A DNA stretch of 9,388 nucleotides from Caldithrix sp. (GTDB taxonomy: Bacteria > KSB1 > UBA2214 > DYKH01): assembly GCA_020722685.1 (NCBI GenBank), contig DYKH01000186.1:1-9388 (forward strand). The letters run 5' to 3'. A program made the position numbers and the translations under genes. Positions 1 through 5,583 of the stretch are shown here, in pieces. The notes beneath the pieces were generated by a model. It saw only the letters and a program-made list of their open reading frames with translations. It was not told where the DNA came from and did not search any database. How positions within the stretch are numbered: the stretch's first letter is position 1; each line of letters opens with the position of its first letter.

Positions 1-190
1 TCTCGCTCAAGGGAAGCGGCAGGGCTCTTTCGCCCCCTTCATAGCCGGAAGAGCGTTTTGCCGATGGAACAACCTTTTCCTCGACCAAACTGTTCCAAGA
101 GCCGCAGGAGGGACACCTTCCTTGCCAGCGCGGGGATTCGTTGCCGCAGCTTTGACACACAAAATGAGTTTTGGTTTTAGTGTTTTTCAA
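1..190 (-). CDS. radA: RadA/Sms DNA repair protein, N-terminal part (cut by window edge)
   Basis: My translation of the minus strand reads KTKTHFVCQSCGNESPRWQG and then RCPSCGSWNSLVEE. This is the hallmark N-terminal C4 zinc finger of RadA/Sms (CxxC...CxxC, with the SPRW.G and CPSCG.WN.L signatures). RadA is a RecA-like, DnaB-type ATPase that promotes branch migration in homologous recombination and repair. Only about 60 residues are visible; the ATPase and Lon-like domains lie beyond the left edge. No ATG is in frame. TTG codons at 190 and 196 are the nearest possible starts, and neither has a good Shine-Dalgarno sequence (an AGGTAGGA lies about 14 bases before the 196 TTG), so the start is uncertain. 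The family call is strong because the finger signature is very specific. Confidence 0.9.
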   Translation of the reverse strand, partial: MKNTKTKTHFVCQSCGNESPRWQGRCPSCGSWNSLVEEKVVPSAKRSSGYEGGERALPLPLSE

Positions 191-528
191 AATCAATCTT
201 TGTGGCCAAGTCCTACCTGAGTTTTGTACTCTTTCTTTCGCCTGCGATTGAAATTACAGGCTTGGAAGTGTCAGTCATCTAAAGAAGATCGACAAGTAAT
301 AGTCGACTTTCATGTTTTAGCCTGATGATTCATTATCAAATGATGGTTCTTGAGGACGTTGCTAAATTCAGCTCCTACAAATCGGACATTAAGGGTCTTG
401 GAGACCTTTGGAAACTGTCCAAAAAGTTAAACAAGGGGTGGGATAAATGGGTTTCAGATTTGGCTAACCTTTAAGTCCTAACGGCACCGAGCTCAACCGC
501 CGCGCTGGTCAGGCTCATTCTCACGTTT
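191..528. other. Intergenic region without a convincing gene
   Basis: This stretch lies between the RadA start and the toxin stop. It is more AT-rich than its surroundings. It holds one plus-strand open frame of 49 codons (325-474) with no ribosome binding site; that frame is described under findings. I saw no tRNA, no clear terminator hairpin, no repeat array and no insertion-sequence end. The radA promoter should lie here on the minus strand, but I could not pick out convincing -35 and -10 boxes. Confidence 0.5.
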
Positions 529-872
529 TCATAAACCAAGAATGGCGGACAAGGCTTTTGCTATCTGCTGAATGCAGGAATTATCCAAATGTCCAAGAAC
601 CTTGATAATCCGACGCTTGTCAATTACTCGAATCTGCTCACAAAGCACTACCGAATCTTGGGGCAAGCCACCGACACCTGCAGGGACAGACACATGTGAA
701 GGCAAAAGTGCACGACGAATTTTTGTAGTAAACGGCGCAATGATTGTATGGGGACTGACCGCGTTGGCGCGGTCAATCTGTAACACAACGACAGGACGCA
801 CGCCCGCTTGTTCTGTGCCTAGCACTGATTAAGGTCGCATAACACCACGTCGCCGCGCGTGATGGTTACCAT
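529..872 (-). pseudogene. MazF/PemK-family toxin, frameshifted near its N-terminus
   Basis: MazF/PemK toxins are small endoribonucleases that cleave mRNA. The expected start is the ATG at 872, which overlaps the antitoxin stop. It encodes MVTITRGDVVLCDLN, the usual first strand of the family, and then hits TAG at 819-821. One frame over, starting at 825, the rest continues as VLGTEQAGVRPVVVLQID. Inserting a single base at about 826-827 (AAT CAG to AAT CCA G) restores the canonical DLNPVLGTEQAGVRP and gives a protein of about 114 residues, the normal family length. The downstream part keeps the conserved GVRP arginine and the FTTKIRR threonine used in catalysis. A GTG at 825 could start a 98-residue product, but this would lack the first beta strand. 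It is therefore a recently broken toxin or a one-base sequencing or assembly error; the sequence alone cannot separate these. Confidence 0.85.
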
Positions 873-1096
873 TGGATTTCTCCGCCTGCCAGACTATTCT
901 CATAGTCTTCAAGACTAGGCAAGTAATCGGAGAAACCCGACTCGGAAAGTTCCAAGCCTTCAGCAAACTGATTCCACATTTGCCAGCGAGTACTATCTTG
1001 CCTCATTAGTAAGAAATCTGCGAAATCGCTCACTTCTTGGACAAGCGATTCGGGCAACTGACGAATCTTGGTCATAGTCATATCATACACACTCAT
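866..1096 (-). CDS. DUF2281-type antitoxin of a MazF/PemK module
   Basis: This is a 76-residue acidic protein beginning MSVYDMTMTKIRQLPESLVQ and ending SLEDYENSLAGGEIQW. The N-terminal half (TKIRQLPESLVQEVSDFADF) is the DUF2281 pattern found in small antitoxins. The acidic C-terminal tail is what is expected to wrap around and inhibit a MazF-like toxin. I chose the ATG at 1096 because AAAGGAG lies 7 bases upstream (plus coordinates 1104-1110); a longer frame to 1147 has no such site. The stop overlaps the toxin ATG by 7 bases (ATGGTAA), typical of translationally coupled toxin-antitoxin pairs. The gene is intact although its toxin is not. The partner assignment is by adjacency; the exact antitoxin fold is inferred. 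Confidence 0.8.
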   Translation of the reverse strand: MSVYDMTMTKIRQLPESLVQEVSDFADFLLMRQDSTRWQMWNQFAEGLELSESGFSDYLPSLEDYENSLAGGEIQW

Positions 1097-1103
1097 GCCT
1101 TTG

Positions 1104-1110
1104 CTCCTTT
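1104..1110 (-). promoter_or_regulatory. Ribosome binding site of the antitoxin gene
   Basis: AAAGGAG on the minus strand sits 7 bases before the ATG at 1096. It decides the start of the antitoxin against the 17-residue longer open frame. Confidence 0.7.
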
Positions 1111-1126
1111 CTTGACTAGACACTAC

Positions 1127-1145
1127 GCTTAGCAACTTGTTAAGC
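1127..1145. promoter_or_regulatory. Near-perfect palindrome upstream of the antitoxin, candidate operator
   Basis: The sequence GCTTAGCAACTTGTTAAGC has 9-base arms around a central C, with 8 of 9 positions paired. It lies 31-49 bases upstream of the antitoxin ATG. A weak minus-strand promoter, TTAACA (1138-1143), 17-base spacer and TCTAGT (1115-1120), overlaps it. This placement is typical of the autoregulatory operators of toxin-antitoxin operons. Binding is inferred, and the promoter would leave a very short leader. Confidence 0.4.
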
Positions 1146-1278
1146 ACCGCTCGACGATCAAGCCCCTTCTCATTCCTTCACATCCCTAATAGTTCGACAG
1201 TCTCCTGATGTCCACTTTGAAAGCGCGCCAAAGTATCAAAAAGCACCCAGAAATCCAAGCCATTTTTAGAATCCGGGC

Positions 1279-1307
1279 TTGACAAAGCCAATCCATTTGC
1301 TTAGATT
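1279..1307 (+). promoter_or_regulatory. Sigma70-type promoter of the small lipoprotein gene
   Basis: TTGACA (1279-1284, a perfect -35), a 17-base spacer and TAGATT (1302-1307, four of six matches to TATAAT) lie 31 bases before the chosen start codon. The TTG of this -35 box can be misread as a start codon for a longer lipoprotein, because the frame is open from here. The promoter reading is the better explanation. Confidence 0.6.
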
Positions 1308-1338
1308 TCTCCGCCCTATAAACCTTTGCGGAGGAACT

Positions 1339-1668
1339 TTGCGATATTTGCACCTGATTGCCCTGGTGTTCATCCTATCAAGTTGTGATAAAAGCCAACC
1401 CTCTCCCACCGCCAAACAGATCGAGCGGTTCTGCAACGCCTACATCGGCTATCTGGTCGCTGCCACGGCCGATACCGCCAAAATTGCCAACCGGCAGTCC
1501 TATTTTGACTCGGCGCTCGAACAACAAAACATGAACGAAAGTGAATTTTTTGCTGTATTGGACTATCTAAAAAGCCATCCCGAAGAGCTTGAACGTATCA
1601 TTGTCAAAGTTGATGAAAGATTGCGCCATCGCCAGCAGCAGGCAGATAGTACGCGAAAGCAAAAATGA
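1339..1668 (+). CDS. Small lipoprotein of unknown function
   Basis: This is a 109-residue product. From the TTG at 1339 it begins MRYLHLIALVFILSSCDKSQ: a short basic start, a hydrophobic stretch and a lipobox (L-S-S-C) with the lipidated cysteine at position 16. The Asp after the cysteine would, in enterobacterial rules, favour inner-membrane retention; whether that applies here is unknown. The mature part is about 94 residues, probably all helical, and ends in a very polar Lys/Arg/Gln-rich tail. GGAGGA at 1330-1335 precedes the TTG by only 3 bases; the next TTG at 1348 is 12 bases away. The frame is open further upstream to 1279, but that part overlaps a promoter. I do not recognise the family. 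It is the only plus-strand gene and converges on the TPR/PD40 lipoprotein gene with 35 bases between them. Confidence 0.7.
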   Translation: MRYLHLIALVFILSSCDKSQPSPTAKQIERFCNAYIGYLVAATADTAKIANRQSYFDSALEQQNMNESEFFAVLDYLKSHPEELERIIVKVDERLRHRQQQADSTRKQK

Positions 1669-1703
1669 CTGGCCGCGGGCTATGTCGAGATGGCGAACTC
1701 CTT

Positions 1704-3017
1704 TCATGGCCTGGTACTTGCTCCCGGAACCGTCACGGCGTTTTTGTCCAATTCGCTGACGATCTCCAAAAGCTCCTTGTCCTGCATTGGCTTGTCCAAT
1801 TCGATGGCGTAAATTTGATAGGACCCATCGCGGTCGGAATGGAAAAGGATGCGGCTGTCATCGGCGGAAAAGACCGGATAGGCATCCACGGCTGCGTTGC
1901 AGGTTAGCCGATGGATTTGCAGAGAGTCGAGACGGGCAAAGTAGATGTCATAATTTTCACGGTCTTTTGCAAAAAAGACAATCTTATCACCCGCGTGCGA
2001 AAGCGTTGCTCCCACATCTTCTCCTTCGCTTCCCAACAGTTTTCTTGCCGGTTTGTTGGAAAGCTTTTTCACATAAATGTCGTAGCCGCCGATCTCATTC
2101 GCAGAAAAGTAGATTTCCTTGCCCTGCTTACCATAGTCGCCCAACGCTTTTCCGCCCACGGAGTTGGTGAGCTGGCGGATGGCCCCTGTTTGTAAAGAAA
2201 GCTCAAAAATACTGCTGTGCTTCTCGCTCGTTGGCACGTCGCGCAAGTCGGATCGATCCGATAGGAACATTAGCTTTTCACCCGTCGGCGAGAACCTTGG
2301 CGACCAGTCGTCGCTTGGGCTGTCGGTCAAGCGCTTTTCCTCATGGCCGGCTAAATTCCCCAAATAGATTTCTCGAGTCAGATCCTCCAAATGCTCGTGA
2401 ACGGAATCGTCCCGTGTCGAAGTAAAAGCAAAAGTTTGTCCATCCGGTGCAAAGACCGGCCCTTCGTCTCGGGCTTGATTGCGAGTGAGCCGGCGCAGAT
2501 TCTTCCCGTCCGAATCCATGACATATATTTCCCAATTATCATCCCGGTTGCTTTGAAAAAGAATCCAGCGGCCATCGGGAGAACAGCTCGGGAAGGCGTT
2601 ATCTCTTCTTCCGTCGCTGATGCGCCGGATTTGGTACGGACAACCGAGGATTTTGGCAATCCGTTCCGAGTAAGTATTGCCGCTCGGGCTGTACAACACG
2701 CTCTTGAAAGCATCCAATGCTTCCTTCTGATCGTTCTTTTGCCAAAGAACCAATCCCTTTTGCACCAGCGCTTCATTCAGGCCCGGTCGAAGCTGAAGAG
2801 CTTTGTCATACGCCTCGATGGCTTGATCAAGCTTTTTGAGCTGCGAGTAGACATTGCCCAAGGTAATGTAATTGGCTGGATTGGTCGGCTCCAGGTTGAT
2901 GACTAGCTGCAGTTCTTCTACCCGATCATTCAATTCCTTTTCTTTTTTGTTGAGCGATTGGCTTCCCGCGCACGATAACAAGTAAGAAAGTAGCACCAAA
3001 AGGCCCAGTCGTTTCAT
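1704..3017 (-). CDS. Lipoprotein with TPR repeats and a TolB-like PD40 beta-propeller
   Basis: This is a 437-residue protein. Residues 1-16 are a lipoprotein signal (MKRLGLLVLLSYLLSC, lipobox LLSC, Cys16). Residues about 48-113 are two TPR-like helical repeats (NPANYITLGNVYSQLKKLDQ, then a second ending KEALDAFKSVLY). From about 140 onward come five or six PD40/TolB-type propeller blades, each with an S-P-D-G-like turn and an IYVMD-like strand (for example FPSCSPDGRWILFQSNRDDN and VFSADDSRILFHSDRDGSYQ). TPRs and TolB-like propellers both bind proteins or peptidoglycan-associated partners, so a scaffold role at the envelope is likely, but no substrate can be named. The ATG overlaps the uvrC stop by 4 bases (ATGA), so translation is probably coupled. 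It is the last gene of the minus-strand cluster. No clear terminator hairpin follows. Confidence 0.88.
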   Translation of the reverse strand: MKRLGLLVLLSYLLSCAGSQSLNKKEKELNDRVEELQLVINLEPTNPANYITLGNVYSQLKKLDQAIEAYDKALQLRPGLNEALVQKGLVLWQKNDQKEALDAFKSVLYSPSGNTYSERIAKILGCPYQIRRISDGRRDNAFPSCSPDGRWILFQSNRDDNWEIYVMDSDGKNLRRLTRNQARDEGPVFAPDGQTFAFTSTRDDSVHEHLEDLTREIYLGNLAGHEEKRLTDSPSDDWSPRFSPTGEKLMFLSDRSDLRDVPTSEKHSSIFELSLQTGAIRQLTNSVGGKALGDYGKQGKEIYFSANEIGGYDIYVKKLSNKPARKLLGSEGEDVGATLSHAGDKIVFFAKDRENYDIYFARLDSLQIHRLTCNAAVDAYPVFSADDSRILFHSDRDGSYQIYAIELDKPMQDKELLEIVSELDKNAVTVPGASTRP

Positions 3018-4867
3018 AATTCTCTCCCAAAGGGGTGAAAATGTTGCCAGATTCTTTTTGCCAATTGTTGAGAAATCCCGGAAACTTGCGCCAATTCTTC
3101 CGCCGATGCGGATTTCACCTTGGCCGCAGAACCAAACCTCCTGATCAGCAAATCCCTCTTGGCCGGGCCGATTCCCGGTACGGCTTCGAGTGCGGATCTT
3201 AGCGTCCTTTTCCTTCGCAGGCTACGGTGATAGGTGACGGCAAATCTGTGCGCTTCATCGCGGACCCGCTGTAACAAATGCAAACCGGCCGAGTCCTTGC
3301 GAATATTCTGCGGATCCGAGATGCCCGGCACATAAACTTCATCCAACCGTTTTGCCAAAGCGATGATGGGCTGATCTTTGATTTCCAGACGAGCCAAAGC
3401 TTCCATGGCCGCAGACAACTGGCCCTTGCCGCCGTCGATCAGGATGAGGTCCGGTAATGCACCATTCTCGTTTCGCAGGCGGGAGTACCTCCTGCCTACT
3501 GCCTCTCGCATCATGGTAAAGTCGTCAGGCGTCGATTTACTGCGAATGCGGAACCGGCGATAATCGGACTTGTGCGCCTTGCCGTTGACGAAGCAGACCA
3601 TAGAAGCCACCGGATCGCTTCCTTGAATATTGGAGATGTCGAAAGCTTCGATTCGCTTAGGCGGCTTGAGCAGGTGCAAATCCTTCTGCAATGCCTTGAC
3701 CGAGCCGGCCAGATAATCCGCCGATTTCATCTTTTGCAGCTTGAGCTCCTGCAACAGTAAGTGGGCATTCTTTTGGCACATCAGCAAAAGCTGTGATTTT
3801 TCGCCGCGCTTGGGAACAGTCAACGCGACCTTGCCGGCACGCTTTTGCGACAACCAGTTTTGGATCGTCGCCTGCTCTTCTCCCAGATCGGTGGGCAAAA
3901 ATATCTCGCTGGGGACATAGTCCGCCTTGAGGTAGTACTGCTTGATGAAGGCGCTGGTGACGGTATCGAGATTTTCTTCTTCCGCGCCGTTGAGATAAAA
4001 ATGCTGCCTGCCGATGATCTTACCGTCCCGGACCTTGAACACGACGCTGCACGAATCACCGTCCTCGCTGGCGATGGCCACCACGTCTCGATCCGCCAGG
4101 CTCTGATCCACTACCTTTTGCCGCGATTGGAACTGCTCGATGCTGTTCAGTTGATCGCGCAGCCGGGCGGCGGCCTCGAAACGCAAAGCCGCGGCCATTT
4201 CCTGCATGTGCGCTTTAATATCCTCCACGACCTTGCGGCTTCGGCCCTCGATAAAGCTTACGACGTATTCCAAAACCTGATTGTACTCTTCCCGGGAGAC
4301 CAGTCCTTCACAGGGACCATGACAGCGCTTGAGATGGTATTGCAAGCAAATTTGAAATTTCTTTTGAGCGATCGACTCGGCGGTCAGGTTAAGATTGCAC
4401 GTGCGGATCGGGAACAATCTCTTGATCGTCTTCAATAGCTCGCGCATGGAGGTGACATCGGTGTACGGGCCGAAATAGCGCGAGCCGTCGCGGATGATTT
4501 TGCGCGTCGGGAAAATGCGCGGGAACGGCTCGTTGGTTACGCGAATGTAGGGGTAGCTCTTGTCGTCTTTGAGATTGATGTTATAGCGCGGCTTGTATTC
4601 CTTCACCAAATTGGCTTCGAGAATGAGCGCCTCGACCTCAGAGTCGGTGATGATGGTCTCCAAATCCGCAACTCTGGCTTGCAGCCGAGCCAGTTTTGGG
4701 TCATGAGGCCTTCCGGTTTGAAAATAGGATCGGACTCGATGCTTGAGCACCTTGGCTTTCCCGATGTAGATAATCTCGCCCTTTTTGTCCTTGAATAAAT
4801 AGACTCCGGGTTTGTTGGTAAGATTCGCCAGCTTTTCTTTAATATTTTCGGGTAGGTCGTGTGTCAT
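3014..4867 (-). CDS. uvrC: Excinuclease ABC subunit C (UvrC)
   Basis: UvrC makes both incisions around UvrB-bound DNA damage in nucleotide excision repair. The protein is 617 residues, the normal length. Visible parts in order: a GIY-YIG nuclease at about 18-95 (Tyr23, Y-I-G at 34-36, Arg44 and the catalytic Glu84 in LILEANLVKEYKPRYN); a Cys-rich segment at 174-186 (CLQYHLKRCHGPC); a UVR motif that binds UvrB at about 202-240; an RNase H-like endonuclease domain with Asp410 (AFDISN), Asp448/449, Asp478 (LIDGGKGQ) and His540 (DEAHRFA); and a C-terminal helix-hairpin-helix pair from about 558 (VPGIGPAKRDLL, VSGISQQLAKRI). All catalytic residues expected from the family are present. Its ATG lies 8 bases after the nitroreductase stop and has no strong Shine-Dalgarno sequence, suggesting coupled translation. 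Confidence 0.98.
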   Translation of the reverse strand: MTHDLPENIKEKLANLTNKPGVYLFKDKKGEIIYIGKAKVLKHRVRSYFQTGRPHDPKLARLQARVADLETIITDSEVEALILEANLVKEYKPRYNINLKDDKSYPYIRVTNEPFPRIFPTRKIIRDGSRYFGPYTDVTSMRELLKTIKRLFPIRTCNLNLTAESIAQKKFQICLQYHLKRCHGPCEGLVSREEYNQVLEYVVSFIEGRSRKVVEDIKAHMQEMAAALRFEAAARLRDQLNSIEQFQSRQKVVDQSLADRDVVAIASEDGDSCSVVFKVRDGKIIGRQHFYLNGAEEENLDTVTSAFIKQYYLKADYVPSEIFLPTDLGEEQATIQNWLSQKRAGKVALTVPKRGEKSQLLLMCQKNAHLLLQELKLQKMKSADYLAGSVKALQKDLHLLKPPKRIEAFDISNIQGSDPVASMVCFVNGKAHKSDYRRFRIRSKSTPDDFTMMREAVGRRYSRLRNENGALPDLILIDGGKGQLSAAMEALARLEIKDQPIIALAKRLDEVYVPGISDPQNIRKDSAGLHLLQRVRDEAHRFAVTYHRSLRRKRTLRSALEAVPGIGPAKRDLLIRRFGSAAKVKSASAEELAQVSGISQQLAKRIWQHFHPFGREL

Positions 4868-4875
4868 CTCGCGCG

Positions 4876-5370
4876 CTAAAACATTTCCCAGTGCAGCACC
4901 TCACTCAGCGGTCTCCTTGCCTTCGGGGGCACGACAGCTTTGGGGTAGCCAACGGCCAACAAAGCGATCAATTTGTACTGTGAAGGAACCTGCAATAGGG
5001 CGCTGATCTTGTCGACATAGGGCTTTTTGTCGCCGGCCACCCAACAAGAACCTAAACGTAAGGCCGTCGCAGCGAGGAGAATATTCTCGGCGGCGACACA
5101 GCCGTCCTCTAAATAGTATTTGGTATCACGACTGTAGACCGCAATGCAAGCGGGCGCTTGAGCGATGAATTTGCCGTAATCGGTGATTTCGGCAATCTTG
5201 GCTCTCATGCTGCTATCTATGATGACGACGAATTCGCATGGTTGTAGGTTCCGAGCCGTCGGCGCGCGCCTACCGGCGTCGGCGAGCTGTTGCAGCAGCT
5301 CGCGCGGTACGGGATTCGGCTGAAACTCGCGGACACTTGCCCGATTGTTAATCGCCTCGAACAAGTCCAT
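4876..5370 (-). CDS. Nitroreductase-family FMN oxidoreductase
   Basis: This is a 164-residue protein of the nitroreductase superfamily, whose members use FMN and NAD(P)H to reduce nitro groups, quinones or other acceptors. The N-terminus DLFEAINNRASVREFQPNPV carries the family phosphate/FMN-binding signature (Arg10, Ser12, Arg14). It is followed by RRAPTARNLQPCEFVV (36-49), the LGSCWVA segment (106-112) and the C-terminal GYP motif (141-143). It belongs to the short members with a compact lid. I chose the ATG at 5370 because GAGGAAAGAGA precedes it; an upstream TTG in the same frame at 5406 is less likely. The product is probably cytoplasmic. The substrate cannot be told from sequence. It lies between the ClpX-like gene and uvrC in the cluster. 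Confidence 0.93.
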   Translation of the reverse strand: MDLFEAINNRASVREFQPNPVPRELLQQLADAGRRAPTARNLQPCEFVVIIDSSMRAKIAEITDYGKFIAQAPACIAVYSRDTKYYLEDGCVAAENILLAATALRLGSCWVAGDKKPYVDKISALLQVPSQYKLIALLAVGYPKAVVPPKARRPLSEVLHWEMF

Positions 5371-5443
5371 TCTCTTTCCTCGTCCTCCTTGATGATCCAA
5401 GGACAATATAGAAAAAGATTATGAAAAAGAAAAGCCGTTTCAT
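5348..5443 (-). CDS. Possible small hydrophobic peptide, 31 residues
   Basis: An ATG at 5443 opens MKRLFFFIIFFYIVLGSS followed by a basic tail and stops at TAA. This looks like a single membrane segment or a signal-like leader with positive ends. The ATG overlaps the stop of the preceding small frame (ATGA), the same arrangement as uvrC to the TPR lipoprotein. Its last 23 bases overlap the nitroreductase start in another frame. There is no strong ribosome binding site (only AGAAG). It may be a real coupled micropeptide or chance; phenylalanine runs arise easily from the T-rich minus strand here. Confidence 0.22.
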   Translation of the reverse strand: MKRLFFFIIFFYIVLGSSRRTRKENGLVRGD

Positions 5444-5574
5444 CTTCTTAATCTGTTCCCGGAGTCACGAGTCGAAAGCCAGGCCATTAGATTATCAAGG
5501 TCGGTCTTGATGATCAGATCTCCGGCTTTTGCATTGAGCGTACACTCATCGATGAAACGGCTGCAAACAAGCAC
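5440..5574 (-). CDS. Possible small protein or C-terminal extension after the ClpX-like gene, 44 residues
   Basis: A frame starting at GTG 5574 reads MLVCSRFIDECTLNAKAGDL, continues with IIKTDLDNLMAWLSTRDS and ends at TGA. The residue mix looks like a real soluble protein rather than an antisense shadow. It is in the same frame as the ClpX-like gene and begins 9 bases after that stop codon, so read-through of TGA, or a lost stop, would add about 47 residues to the ATPase. No good Shine-Dalgarno sequence is seen before the GTG. I do not recognise the sequence. The next small ATG overlaps its stop by 4 bases. Confidence 0.3.
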   Translation of the reverse strand: MLVCSRFIDECTLNAKAGDLIIKTDLDNLMAWLSTRDSGNRLRR

Positions 5575-5583
5575 CGTCAGCGG

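Noticed and set aside
1279..1338. Extra N-terminal 20 codons for the small lipoprotein, starting at TTG 1279
   Set aside because: The TTG is part of a perfect -35 box, the added residues precede the signal peptide, and GGAGGA lies just before the TTG at 1339.
1669..1703. Possible terminator between the convergent lipoprotein genes
   Set aside because: No stable GC-rich hairpin followed by a T-run is visible on either strand.
3845..4438. Plus-strand open frame of 197 codons opposite uvrC
   Set aside because: It is antisense to conserved UvrC sequence; no recognisable domain.
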